DNA from: Strigamia acuminata
Lineage: Eukaryota; Arthropoda; Chilopoda; Geophilomorpha; Linotaeniidae
Length of the DNA stretch: 64,000 bases
NCBI GenBank assembly: GCA_949358305.1
Contig: OX442314.1
Span: 24,979,060-25,043,059 of the forward strand
Reading direction: 5' to 3'
The position numbers were made by a program, and so were the translations under genes. The notes beneath the pieces were generated by a model. The model was not told the DNA's origin, did not search any database, and saw only the letters and a list, made by a program, of their open reading frames with translations. This document shows, piece by piece, positions 9,291-19,848 of the stretch (positions are counted from its first letter, which is position 1; every line of letters starts with the position of its first letter).

Positions 9291-9847
9291 TTACATAAAC
9301 CTTTGCTTCAAAACAGCCACCAATGCGACAGAAAACATCATCATTTTGTCCATTTCATTGACTTGCGCATTGTTGCACAGATCTGTGTTGCAGTTACAAA
9401 TACTTCCCTTCAAGCCTCCGACGGTTGACGCCACACAATTATCGCCCGAAGGCGCCACAAAACATTTCTTCTCAATATCTAACATTACCAAACAAAATAA
9501 AAAAAATTTTAAAAAGAATAATTTATAGAAAAGAAAGAAATGTATTTACGGCCTGGCGCTTCGAATTTGTAACAAGCATTGTTCGAATCGACACATTCTG
9601 TAGGATTTTCCACACAATTCTTCGCACCCTTGCATTGGTAGCACTTGAGTGAAAGTGCTGTGCACATGAAACGAGACAAAAATATTGCAACAACAAGTTT
9701 ACTTTTAACAGGATATGAACGTTTAGAATAAATTTCTGAGTTTTTGATGTTAGAAAATTAGTTTTTTGAATAATTGTAGGGATTATTTCTGTTTTTACCG
9801 TTATGAACGATGGAGATGAACAAAAGTCCTAAGAAAAACAGCTTCAT
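9291..9847 (-). CDS. Ly6-2: GPI-type Ly6 protein (3 exons, 114 aa)
   Basis: Exons are 9799-9847, 9550-9657 and 9291-9478, with the same sizes and phases as Ly6-1, all junctions GT..AG, and the frame open. It differs from Ly6-1 at a few residues: signal peptide FISIVHN, KGAKNC for KGEKNC, an Arg-to-His change at the second splice junction, APSGDNC for AATSDNC, and the final residue Met. All ten Ly6 cysteines are kept. It lacks the palindrome-bearing 5' flank of its two sisters because the block junction falls about 50 bp upstream of ATG, so expression may be altered. Confidence 0.83.
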
Positions 9848-9894
9848 GATAGATGAATTAGATCGCAAGGAAAGTGAGAGTGAAAACTTTGACG

Positions 9895-10187
9895 AACTCG
9901 GTTTAATTCACCCACGCCTTTGACTAATCATGGAGCTCTGTTCCGCGCGCATGTTCACACCATCGCTACCGTAGTTGGTTTGATCCTGAATCATTGTCCA
10001 CTCAAACGTCATGTCCTTTCGCGCAACACTCCTCAACGGTTCCGCAATTGAGTCATAATTCCTGATGTATCGCGCGCGATAATTCCCGAGGCCCAAAAAA
10101 CTCCTCACCTCCGTTGCATTCTTCGGAGCAGTGGCATCTCACGCAGCCTTCACTTTTTGTTCGGTGATTGATATTCCGTCTTTTGAT
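9895..10187 (-). pseudogene. Reverse-transcriptase/RNase H-side fragment of retroelement 1, copy C
   Basis: The minus-strand frame reads SFLGLGNYRARYIRNY and AEPLRSVARKDMTFEW, the region just C-terminal to the palm of Ty3/gypsy reverse transcriptase and leading into RNase H. This part is absent from copy B. It is cut at 10187 by a DNA-transposon relic and ends at the join to Ly6-2 5' flank on the left. Confidence 0.75.
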
Positions 10188-10535
10188 ACTAAAGGGTGTC
10201 CCAAAAATAACGCAAGATTTGAATTCGCCGCCATTTGTGCAGTAAATTGTTTGCAACCCTGAAACAACAACAAATTGACAGCTGATAGTTTAGGGTTAGG
10301 TTTAGGGTTAGTGAAAATGGAGTGTTACACAATACAACAACGTATTTAGGGTTAGTAAAAATGGAGCGTTACACGATACAACAACGTGTAACAATTCAAT
10401 TACCGGTACTGCATGAGACATTTCCTGATCGTGTACTCTTTCGTTTCGGTGATCAGAATTGTAATGCATGGTTGGTTGTGGGCTTGTTGACATAGACCTT
10501 TGACTTCAAATCACCCCATAAAGAGAAATCTAATG
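10188..10535. mobile_element. Scrambled DNA-transposon relic (IS630/mariner-like)
   Basis: It opens with GGGTGTCCCAAAAATAACGC, a terminal-repeat-like sequence. Plus-strand reading from about 10362 gives MERYTIQQRVTI, a transposase N-terminus, then HETFPDRVLFRFGDQN. The C-terminal signature LWGDLKSKVYVNKPTT is on the opposite strand at about 10470-10530. An internally deleted and partly inverted transposase fits. It replaces about 60 bp of reverse transcriptase that copy B retains at 5745-5805. Confidence 0.65.
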
Positions 10536-11994
10536 TCGACCCATGCTTTTCCAGGACTGCCAAAACTTTCCCTAATCGCACATCATGTTCTCTTATTGTC
10601 TTTCCATAAACGATAATATCGTCCAAACTATTCTTCGTGCCATCGAACTCCTTTAAGATGGTTTGGACTATCCGGCGAAACCATGGGCGAAACCCACTCT
10701 GTCGGTCCAGTAAAAGGCTCAATTGATGTCTTGCTCCAATAAATTATTGATCTCCTCATGCACTAATTTCCTAATATGGAAAGGAATCCTTTGCACTGAC
10801 TGTGCAACTGGTCTTCATGATGGATCCACGTATAATTCAAATCTTTCAATTTATCGATCCTGGAAAATATGTTTTATGTTTTCTTATTTTCTCCGCTAAT
10901 TCCTCTCTTACTCCGCTCAAAACCGTGTTTAAGGTCGTCTCCTCCTCGGCTGTACACACTGTCGCCTTTTTTAAACTCAACAAATCCAATTGTTGTGATG
11001 TTTCTCTCCCCAATAGGGAAACATTTCCTTTGGTATGTCCATGAACTTGGAGTGTACGCTTTTCTCCTCAGTCTTAATTTCAGCTTCAAATCGTCCTTTA
11101 TTTCTAGCGGTTTATCAAATCCACAGGCAAATAATTTGGTTCTCACCGGTTTCAGCTCTACCCCTCGATTGTTCAACACATTCCAAGTTTTCAAATCAAT
11201 TAAATTCACAGTAGAACCCGAGTCCAATAATACATTCACTTCTTGGTTTCCAATTGTCACTTTCACTCTTTCCTCTTTGTCACGGGACTCAACTTGGAAA
11301 ACGTACTCGTTGTCGTCATCCACCACATCTCGTTCACTCACACCGACATACTGCATGCGTTCCGTCCCTCTTCGGTTTCCTCGTCCTCTCGGAAATTTCA
11401 GTCTGCAAACTTTCTCAAAATGTCCAAGTTTGTGGCAAAAACTACATTCGTTTTCTTTTACCACACTGCATCTGCAATCGTTCAAAATTTGGTCTACAAT
11501 CAAATCTTCTTCTGAAATTCCGTACTCGCACGCTTTCACAGCGGCTTTTAATCTGGTTACATACGTGTCCATAATTTCAGTTGCTTCCTCTTTCAGCTGT
11601 CTAAAGATGTGTCTTTCGTACCACAAGTTTTTCCTCGGATTGAAGTCACAGGCCAACGTAACTTTTGTTGTTTCGTAATCCTTTTGTTCAATCGCCAATA
11701 GCGTTTCATAAATGTCCTGCACATCTGGCCTGCCAAATGTAGCAAAACTGCCTTTATCTGCGTGGCATCAACGCATTCATCCATTTGGTCCATTGTTGAT
11801 CCAATTTCCTTCCGATATGATGCATTAGTAACTCAAATGTGATGCCATTTTCTCTTTTCCGAATTTCTTCTTTCCAAAATTTCACTCACACGCACAGATT
11901 AATGTCCCTTGTCTCTTTGGTTATTCCTCCACCATGTTAAAGTCCTTTTTTTAAAATCCCATCCTCGTCTTCATTGTCGTGGTCGAGGAACCGA
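10536..11994 (-). pseudogene. Reverse transcriptase, protease and gag fragments of retroelement 1, copy C
   Basis: On the minus strand the order is capsid piece (11722 down), CSFCHKLGHFEKVC knuckle, protease with VLLDSGSTVNLIDL, and DDIIVYGKTIREHD of reverse transcriptase at 10640-10560. One 282-aa frame from 11722 to 10874 spans capsid, knuckle and protease because the first knuckle and its surroundings are deleted, so it is a deletion product rather than an intact gene. Between protease and reverse transcriptase the frame is broken. Confidence 0.8.
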
Positions 11995-12107
11995 TGTGTA
12001 TTCAACGAGTCAGTGTAATGAAGAGTTTATTGATTGTCTGGCTACAGGTGTGCGTACAGCTTACGCCATCTAGTGGCAGCATGTGACTTTAAGGACACTA
12101 CAAAACA
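11995..12107 (-). repeat. LTR of retroelement 1, copy C (~113 bp)
   Basis: Same as the other two LTRs but with a small internal deletion (TTGATTGTCTGGCTAC replaces a longer stretch) and an altered right end, CTACAAAACA. Confidence 0.7.
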
Positions 12108-12954
12108 CACTCATCAATAACATTCCAGCAAAAATCAACTTTATTTTGGTCCGAACTGTGTTCTGTATATGACGTGCAGAATCCTTGTGCGAGCAAAAAA
12201 ACTCCAGCCCAGTGTATGTATGAAAAGACTTCTTGTTGACTCAATTTCTGCTTCAAAGCTTATCAAAAAAGAACAAGAAAATTAACCAAATCTCAGCTTT
12301 ACTAGTAAAAAAAATAACGCTCAAAGATACGCGAAATCGAATGCAAAAATTTTTCATTCAAATTCTTTCACTTACTCCAAAAATAGGCAACAAATTGTGT
12401 GTTTCTCTGCACGACTTAACGTCAATTGCGCTCTGGCGATGTGGTCGATTCGTTGCAATGCAACCGCTGTAATGGATTTAAGGCCGGCGTCATTGTGCCT
12501 ATATGCCAAGGAGTGGTTGCTAGGAGAATCCGTATATTTTTATTTAGTCAATGCAGTGCTGTTGACCTTTATAGAACCGTCTATGAGCGTGTCTGGTGAT
12601 GTATTGGAAAATGGCGTTTTATCAAACAAATAACTTTATTTTATAGTTGAAACAAAGTTTGTTTAAACTTTTCTTCTTCGTTTTGATTGTAGTTTTTAGT
12701 CTTTCGTATTCGTATCCAGAGAGAATTATGGAAGTCCGTCAAGTTTATTTATTCTTGTGTAAAACACTAAAACTGCCTGTATTTAACATTTCGATTTGTT
12801 TTACTTTTACAATTCACACACAGATCATATTCAACGTGTAAAAAAACGGTTTAATGTGAACGACGTGTTAAATTACATTAAAATTATTAATTTTTGTAGA
12901 AATGTATCGATATTTTTTACGAAATACACACTTAGAGAGCGAATAAAACATTTC
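12108..12954 (-). pseudogene. Ly6 first-exon relic and 5' flank, copy C
   Basis: Dead exon with ATA initiator, but the GGA codon that is AGA in A and B is intact here. The rest is old promoter and spacer nearly identical to copy B, without the hAT-like insertion (site near 12300-12320). Confidence 0.65.
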
Positions 12955-13512
12955 TTACACAAACCTTTGCTTCAAAACAGCCACCAATGCGACAGAAAAC
13001 ATCATCATTTTGTCCATTCCATTGACTTGCGCATTGTTGCACAGATCTGTGTTGCAGTTACAAATACTTCCCTTCAAGCCTCCGACGGTTGACGCCACGC
13101 AATTATCGCTCGTTGCCGCGACAAAACATTTCTTCTCAATACCTAACATTACCAAACAAAATAAAAAAAATTTTAAAAAGAATAATTTATAGAAAAGAAA
13201 GAAATGTATTTACGGCCTGGCGCTTCGAATTTGTAACAAGCATTGTTTGAATCGACACATTCTGTAGGATTTTCCACACAATTCTTCTCACCCTTGCACT
13301 GGTAGCACTTGAGTGAAAGTGCTGTGGACATGAAACGGGACAAAAATATTGCAACAATAAGTTTACTTTTAACAGGATATGAATGTTTAGAATAAATTTC
13401 AGTGTTTTCCATGTTAGAAAATTAGTTTTTTAAATATTTTTTGAGATTATTTCTGTTTTTTACCGTTATGAACGATGGAGATGAACAAAAGTCCTAAGAA
13501 AAACAGCTTCAT
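12955..13512 (-). CDS. Ly6-3: GPI-type Ly6 protein (3 exons, 114 aa)
   Basis: Exons are 13464-13512, 13214-13321 and 12955-13142, with GT..AG phase-1 introns and an open frame. Exons 2 and 3 encode the same peptide as Ly6-1; the signal peptide has FISIVHN as in Ly6-2. Ten cysteines, the CNCNTDLCNN closing motif and a hydrophobic tail are present. The gene and its 5' flank follow copy A, whereas sequence downstream of the stop codon follows copy B. The switch falls between about 12932 and 12956. Confidence 0.85.
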
Positions 13513-13785
13513 GATAGATGAATTCGATCGGAAGGAGAGTGAGAGTGTAAACTTTGACGCTCTGGCGTTGTTATAACAATATAATGGATTTAAGGCCAGG
13601 GAGCGTCCAAAGGCACTGCATCAACAACAAATTCTCCTAGCAACCACTGTGGTTGCTAGGAGAATTTTTAAACCCTATGATTTTTTATTGTTTGTTATGA
13701 GGTTGTCATGGGCCACTTCATAAAATTTTACTATTTCTTTTATTAAAATGTTTATGGCTGATCAAATGGATTGTGTTAATGTTAA
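13513..13785 (-). promoter_or_regulatory. 5' flank of Ly6-3 with palindrome
   Basis: Same as the Ly6-1 flank. The palindrome is centred on 13648 with the core AACCACTGTGGTT; its outer bases have changed slightly, so the perfect arms are about 18-19 bp. Confidence 0.5.
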
Positions 13786-14160
13786 CCCTAGCAGTATCAA
13801 CCTAAAAAGATCGTATGTAATAGAGACTATAGAAATATCAAATTTTATATTTGGAAAGTTGTCATTTGCTAATGGGAAACTCAGACTGTATATTTTATCT
13901 TTGGAAAGTTGTTATTTATTGATTGAAAACTCATATACGGTATTTTGTACTTGGAAATGTTATCTTTACTGGTTGAGAAACATATGTCTAACTGTTTGGA
14001 AATGTAATACATATATCATGCTATAAAAAGTTGCTTGGAAACGGTTGCATTCCGTGTTGTGTAGTCATTGGAAATTTCATGTTGTGTACAATTTGGATAT
14101 GTAACTTTCGGGTTTGGATATTTCACATTTCGGTTATATTTCCAACATATTTTTCTTGTT
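13786..14160. mobile_element. End of TTAA (piggyBac-like) element, copy C
   Basis: TTAA at 13782-13785 followed by CCCTAGCAGTATCAACC. Counterpart of 2661-3040. No right end is visible. Confidence 0.45.
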
Positions 14161-14849
14161 GAAAATCTAATTTTTTTGCAGTCGATGCAAATCCGTATCG
14201 CTCCCAGGTCTGGATCCTTCAACTTAAACGCGCTTGACTTGGCCATAAAAATGGTGAAGGACTAATAGATTTATACACTTCCCTACTCAGAAGACTTAAG
14301 CTTACTTGAGCTCCAGAATCAATCCCGAATGTTACTCGAATCCTACATCAGCCCATGATGACTTCCATCCTCAGCATCCTCTGCCTCGCTTCTATATCTT
14401 CGCCACGTACTTTTAATTTCACCACTCGTACGAACCTTTCATCCCTCTGCCAATGCTTGTCCACTTCCGGTGTTTCTACTGTTCGACCTTGAACGACAAA
14501 ATTTCAAAAAATGTCCCACCTTACCAAAAACCGTACTAAAAATATTGTACACGCTCTCACCGATGTAGTATAGAAGCATAGCACGTCTGCGTTCATCATC
14601 CCTTATCGCAGCCGCAGTTCAAAACACTTCATATCGGCTAACCCACTTATTCCACTGCTGATTTTGCGTGGCTGGCTCACCATAGGCTTAGGCTTAGGCG
14701 AGATGGGCGCCGCCATTTTAGTCATTGACAAACGACCTTGCCTGACACAACACTCAAATTCCGATCAATTTTCACACCAACTCACACTACAATTGTCCAA
14801 CACGCGCCGAAAAACAAACACAATCTCGCTCCTCAGTCCTCGTCGCCAA
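14161..14849 (-). mobile_element. Fragments of LTR retroelement 2, copy C
   Basis: Carries the retropepsin start (IDSGAQVSLL, minus strand, near 14330), a knuckle-like GHFLKF stretch near 14505, and the leader next to the LTR. The Tc1-like element of copy A is absent here, so leader and gag fragment are directly joined at 14566. A 76-codon frame (14246-14016) includes KLKDPDLGAIRICID. Confidence 0.6.
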
Positions 14850-15024
14850 TGTAATGTTCTGTCCGTTAAAGCACGACTGATGGATGATAACAAACAATGC
14901 GGTTTTATTCCTGGTTACTTGTGAACTGGCTCTCGCAATGTGTCACTCACATAAATAGCCTCCTATTACATTTAAGCGCCCTCTGGCGCTAAATTACAAT
15001 TAACAATAAATGATCACATCAACA
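14850..15024 (-). repeat. LTR of retroelement 2, copy C
   Basis: Begins TGTAATGTTCTG beside TTGGCGACGAGGA (minus strand). The right edge is uncertain. It is slightly longer than the copy A LTR. Confidence 0.6.
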
Positions 15025-15225
15025 CAGTCAAGTGATAATTGAATTGTAATTGATGCAGCATCAGTGATCGCCATTAACAGGTTTCACTGTATTTTTAAAT
15101 AAAAGCTGAAAAAAGTTAACGGGTGATTATGAAACTGTCGCGATTATGGATTCGTGTAATGTTTCAGACAAGTTTTATGGATTTTTTATTTCCTCATTTC
15201 CCATTACGCAATAACGCATAAGGTG

Positions 15226-16060
15226 AAGGTAAACCAATCGATTTACCTTGAATTATTCCAGCCAAGTTAAACTGCAGGAACAAACAAAAACAAATACACA
15301 CAAATGGAAATGATGTCATGTTTGCGACAGGACATGACTGTGACCTCAGATATTGAAATGCACGTGTTGACGTTGATAAGAAATTTTATTCACGAGATTT
15401 TGGTTACAACTCGCCATTTTGTAGTTGTTTTTGTTGTGCAAATAATTATTTCTAGGCACACAAGCAGAAATTGTTGGTTCAAAAGACGCCACACGTCATC
15501 TGTGTCAATTCTAGTTTTGGAACACTTTGAAAAAGTCAAATTAATGCATTCGTATGAGCACACAAGTTTTCGCAGTCAGGCACCAATCGGGTAAAAGCCA
15601 ACTTAAAAATAGCACAAAGTTTGTTTAAACTTTTCTTCTTTCGTTTTAATTATAGTTATTAGCCTTTCGTGTCCATTTAATAATCTCTCTGGGAGTATTG
15701 AACGTCGTGGAGAGAATTATGGATTATGGAAGTCGGTCAAGGTTATTTATTCTTGTGTAAAACTGCCTGTATTTAACTTTTCGAATTATTTTACTTTCAC
15801 AATTCACACACAAATCATTTTCAACGTTTTAAAAAAGCGGTTTAATGTGAACGACGTGTTAAATTACATCAAAATTATTAATTTCTATAGAAATAAATCG
15901 ATATTTTTTACGAAATACACACATAGAGCGCGAATAAAACATTATACATAAACTTTTGCATCAAAACAGCCACCAATCAGACAGAGAACAACATCATTTT
16001 GTCCATTCAATTGACTTGCGCATTGTTGCACAACAGATCTGTGTTGCACCAACAAATTGT
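15226..16060. repeat. Segmental duplication with 23330-24165, including Ly6 exon-3 relic
   Basis: The stretch starting TACCTTGAATTATT..AGCCAAGTT, through AATTATTTCTAGGCACA, to the Ly6 3' region recurs in the same orientation at 23340-24165. Near 15960-16045 a minus-strand relic of a Ly6 third exon is visible (complement of CAATCAG..CAACATCATTTTGTCC), with frameshifts and lost cysteines, so it is not a gene. Confidence 0.7.
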
Positions 16061-17410
16061 TCCCTTCGTGCGTTCCCGTTTTGTTTTTTTAAATTTATAT
16101 TTTAATTTTTTTCCCATACAAGAATATTAATAAATATTAAAATAAAAAAAATCCGTGAAAAGTGTGCTCTTAGAATTAGCGCCGCATAATCAAAGGTATT
16201 TCGTCGAAAGTTGAGCAAAGTATCTAATTTGTTTGTTTTATAAATATCGTGTCATCAAACTGAATCAAAAGTAGTGCAATTACAATTAGTTAATCATTAA
16301 TTAAATGCACTTCAGGTTGAATAATTTATTAAAAAGGACAGAAACACGAGGGTAAATGCGACCAGGCTGCTTTTCCCAATGACATTCGCGTCGTTGCAGA
16401 GGTCCGTGTTGCACCCGCATTCGAGTCCACCTGCGCCTAGGTCCACCTTGGGTTTGCATGTGTTCACAACGTCTGAATTGGTACACCCTTTCTGAAGGTA
16501 GGCTGAAATGGATACAAGCGAAATGATTATTAAAACGAAATTTAGTAGAAAATGATCGACTTACCTATGGGTGGGGAACCTTTCACACCGATTTCTTTCT
16601 TACAGGCTTTGGTTCCACTCGGACATGTTTTTTTGGTACTAGTTTTGCATTCACCAGTGCATTCGTAACACTCAAGTGAAATTCCTTGGAAAAAAATCAC
16701 AAAATCATTCAAAATTAAAGCAAAAAATACAAAAACTTAAAATTAGACCCTAAAAAAAGATGCAGAAATACAAAATTAAACTAAAAGAAACTCAAAATTT
16801 AAAATTAAACCCAAAAGAAACTCAAAAATTCAAAATTTAATACAAAAAAACTTTAAAAACTTCAAAATAAAATCCCCAAAAAATTCAAAAATTTGAAATT
16901 AAATGTTTAAACATAAATTACCTAATTGCACACACACACACAGCAATAACATTCCAGCAAAAATCAACTTCATTTTGGTCCGAACTGCGTTCTAAAAATG
17001 AAGTGCAGAATCTTTTAGCGAGCAAGAAAACTCCACCCCAACGTGTGTATGAAAAAAGCTTGTTGTTGACTCAACTTCTGTTTCAGGGCCGATCCAAAAA
17101 GAACATGAAAATTAACCAAATCTCAACTTAACTAAACAAAAAATAATGTTTAAAGATACGCAAAATGACTTACCCCAAAGACAGGCAACAAATCGAGTGT
17201 TTCGCTGCACGACTTAACGTCAATTGCGTTCTGGCGATGTGGCAGAATCGTTGTTATTACCACTTTGGTTGCTAGGAGATTTTTTAAATCCATTAATTTA
17301 TTATTGTTTGTTACGGGGTTGTCATGGATGTGTTCGTCTACTTCTTAAAATGTTTCTATTTCTTTCATTAAAAATATTCAAGGTTGATCGAATGGAATAT
17401 GTTAAATTAA
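15536..17410 (+). repeat. Left arm of ~5-kb inverted duplication
   Basis: It pairs in reverse orientation with 18561-20703. Shared landmarks include ATTAATGCATTCGTATGAGC at the outer edge, AATAATCTCTCTGGGAG, the Ly6 gene itself and the flank GATCGAATGGAAT at the inner edge. Identity is uneven: high in Ly6 exon 1 and the last exon, low in introns. Confidence 0.8.
16312..16973 (-). CDS. Ly6-4: GPI-type Ly6 protein (3 exons, 120 aa)
   Basis: Exons are 16922-16973, 16565-16684 and 16312-16502 with GT..AG phase-1 introns and an open frame of 363 nt. The signal peptide starts MKLIFAGMLLLCVCVQ. Exon 2 gives LECYECTGECK with five cysteines in total; exon 3 ends its domain with CGCNTDLCNDA, followed by a hydrophobic tail (SLVAFTLVFLSF) suited to GPI anchoring. 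It is the inverted paralogue of Ly6-5, with which it shares the first exon and the C-terminal 25 residues closely while the central loops differ. Specific role unknown. Confidence 0.85.
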
Positions 17411-18560
17411 CCCTAGCAGTACCAACCTAAAAAAAAAACCTCATACTCACCCCAACACGGGTCAGTTTTGACCAAAAGCCAAAAAAAAACTTTCCTAAAA
17501 TTTGTGAAAATGATTTTATTCTCTGAGTATTTCATGTTTATGAAGAAAAAACTTGGCGGAAAAAAGGTGGCGGTTCCACCACACCATCGCCAAGTTTTTC
17601 CGCCAACCCCACACCGTTTCCGCCGATGCAGTACCACAAAGTCTCTACCGCAAATGCAAGGGATGCCAATGCAAATAACAGCAAACAATCGCAAATGACA
17701 GAAAAATAATGAAAACGACCGAAAATAACCCAAAAATAATGAAAACGACTGAAAATGAGCCCAAAAATAATGAAAACGGCCGAAAATCTTACGAAAAATA
17801 ACGAAAACGCTACAAAAACGACCAAAAACGTTACGAAAAATAACAAAAACGTTGCGAAAAATAACGAAAACTACGTAAAGTTGCTGAAAACGATTGAAAA
17901 CATAAAACAACTGAACACGTTACGAGAAATAGCAAATTAAACAAAATAAATCCAGATGGTTCACAAAATGCAAGGGGCGTTGGACGTCACTGGGTGAATA
18001 CAAAGATAGAAAGTTGCGAGCGCGGCGATCGAGTAAAGAAAAAGGTAGCGAAAATAATAAATCGATGACTTGTGGACGTCGCGAAGTGTCGAATCAATCG
18101 ATTGTTACAGAATAAATACCTTCGATCAGCTGATCACTCGGATCAATCGATCAAAGGAAAAAACGGTGAAAGAATTTAAACAATTCAAACTACAGTATCT
18201 TGTGATAGACTCACGTGCATAAAATAAAAGTAGTAAAAGAATGAAACAATAAAGAAAAATTTTAAGAATTGGAAGAACACACCTGTGACAACCTCATAAC
18301 AAACAATAAAAAATTTATGGGTTTAAAAATTCTAAAAAAAAAATTTCTAAAAATTTTCATACAATTATTTTTTCATACAATTATTTTTGTCACTCTTTTT
18401 CGACAAATACCGAATTGCTTAAATTTCTTCATAAACATAAAATACTCAGAGAAAAATATCATTTTCACAAATTTTAGGACAATTTTTGTCGGCTTTGAGT
18501 CAAAAATGACCCGGGTTAGATGAGTATAAGAAATTTTTTTTTAGGTTGGTACTGATAGGG
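17411..18560. mobile_element. piggyBac-like TTAA element, 1150 bp, at the axis of the inverted duplication
   Basis: TTAA borders at 17407-17410 and 18561-18564; ends CCCTAGCAGTACCAACC and complement of CCCTATCAGTACCAACC. Imperfect terminal inverted repeats reach about 150 bp (shared AAATTTGTGAAAATGAT, GAGTATTTCATGTTTATG). No transposase frame was recognised; the 165-codon minus-strand frame at 17413-17910 is low-complexity. Inside, 17695-17900 is a degenerate array of ~28-bp AAATAATGAAAACGAC-like units. Confidence 0.8.
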
Positions 18561-18887
18561 TTAATTTAACACATTCCATTCGATCAACCTTGAATATTTT
18601 TAATGAAAGAATTAGAAAAGTTGTAAGAAGTGCAAGAACACAGTCATGTCAACCTCATAGCAAACATAAAATAATGGATTTAAAAATTCTCTTAGCAATC
18701 GAAGTGGTTGCAAGGAGAATTAGTTGTTGTTGCTGTCCTTTTGGACGCTCCGTTATAAAAACGAATCTACCACAACGCCAAAGCGCAATAGACGTTAAGT
18801 CGTGCAAAGAAACACGCAATTTGTTATCTATTTTCGGGGTAAGTGATTTCGCGTATCTTTGATCGTTATTTTTTTACTACATAGTCA

Positions 18888-19095
18888 GCGCACGGTATCT
18901 TGATGCTAAATTCGTACTGCGCATCCCATTCTGCGCAGACGATTTTCTAATTCCAGTTGTTATTTAGCAGTATTAAGCCTATTATTAGGCCTAATAACAC
19001 TAAAATAAAGTAAATAAACAACAATAAACTCATCATTAAAAATAATTCACACAGTATAACCAAAATATTGTTGTTTATTTACTTTATTTTAGCAT
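18888..19095. mobile_element. Truncated copy of palindromic MITE
   Basis: GGTATCTTGATGCTAAATTCG through TTATTTAGCAGTATTAAGCC matches the left arm of the complete element at 35474-35792. The right arm stops at TTTATTTTAGCATT. It lies about 75 bp upstream of the Ly6-5 initiator, within its likely promoter. Confidence 0.8.
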
Positions 19096-19169
19096 TGATA
19101 TATGTTGAGATTTGGTTTATTTTCATGTTCTTTTCGGATCGGCTTTTTTAGAACGCAGTTCGGACCAAA

Positions 19170-19848
19170 ATGAAGATGATTTTTGCTGGAATGTTATTGC
19201 TGTGTGTGTGCGTGCAATTCGGTAATTGATGAATTAAACATTTAATTTTAAATTTTTAAATTTTTTGGGGTTTCAGTTGCAAGTTTTTGAAGTATTTTGT
19301 ATTAAATTTTCAATTTTTGAGTTTCTTTTAGTATAATTTTGAATTTTTGCATCTTATTTTGTGTTTCATTTTAAGATTTTGCATCTTTTTTGGGTTTAAT
19401 TTTAAGTTATTATTGTATTTTTTGCTTTAATTTTGAATTTTTTTGTGATCTTTTTTCAAGGTTTTTCATTTATGTGTTTCAAATGCGACGGTGAAGGCTG
19501 CAACGATAAAAAACATACATGTGAGACTAAAAAAGACGAAGTTTGCTCGAAAACTATCGGAGTTAGTGGAGGCAAACGTAAGTCGATCTTTTTCTACTAA
19601 AATTATTTTTGATAATCATTTCGCTTGTATCCACTTCAGCCGTCTTTAAGAAAGACTGTAAACCCTCAAAAGACGTAAAAGCTGTGAACGATTGCAAGTT
19701 CGAAGTGAGTGCGACCGAGAAGGTACAACTAGCTGTAGGCGAATGCTCGTGCAGCACAGACCTCTGCAACGACGCGAATGTCATTGGCAGAAGCAGCCTG
19801 GTCGCATTTACCCTCGTGTTTTTGTCCTTAAGTGCATTTAATGTGTAA
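19170..19848 (+). CDS. Ly6-5: GPI-type Ly6 protein (3 exons, 125 aa)
   Basis: The only plus-strand Ly6 gene here. Exons are 19170-19221, 19461-19577 and 19640-19848, with GT..AG phase-1 introns and an open frame. The signal peptide begins MKMIFAGMLLLCVCVQF. Exon 2 starts FMCFKCDGEGC; exon 3 contains ECSCSTDLCNDAN, then the tail SSLVAFTLVFLSLSAF, typical for GPI attachment. Ten cysteines are kept. It is the inverted partner of Ly6-4: signal peptide and C-terminus nearly the same, the loop regions diverged. The upstream TTCGGACCAAAATG context is shared with Ly6-4 and with the dead first exons of the three-copy block. Confidence 0.87.

Noticed and set aside
10285-10350. TTAGGG-like telomeric repeats
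   Set aside because: Only two or three imperfect TTTAGGGTTAG words inside a transposon relic; too short to be an interstitial telomere.
12796-13092. 98-codon plus-strand frames repeated at 1724, 9132 and 12796
   Set aside because: They lie antisense to Ly6 exon 3 and its 3' flank; conservation is explained by duplication of the Ly6 genes.
17413-17910. 165-codon minus-strand frame in the TTAA element
   Set aside because: Phenylalanine-rich translation of a degenerate tandem repeat; no transposase motif.
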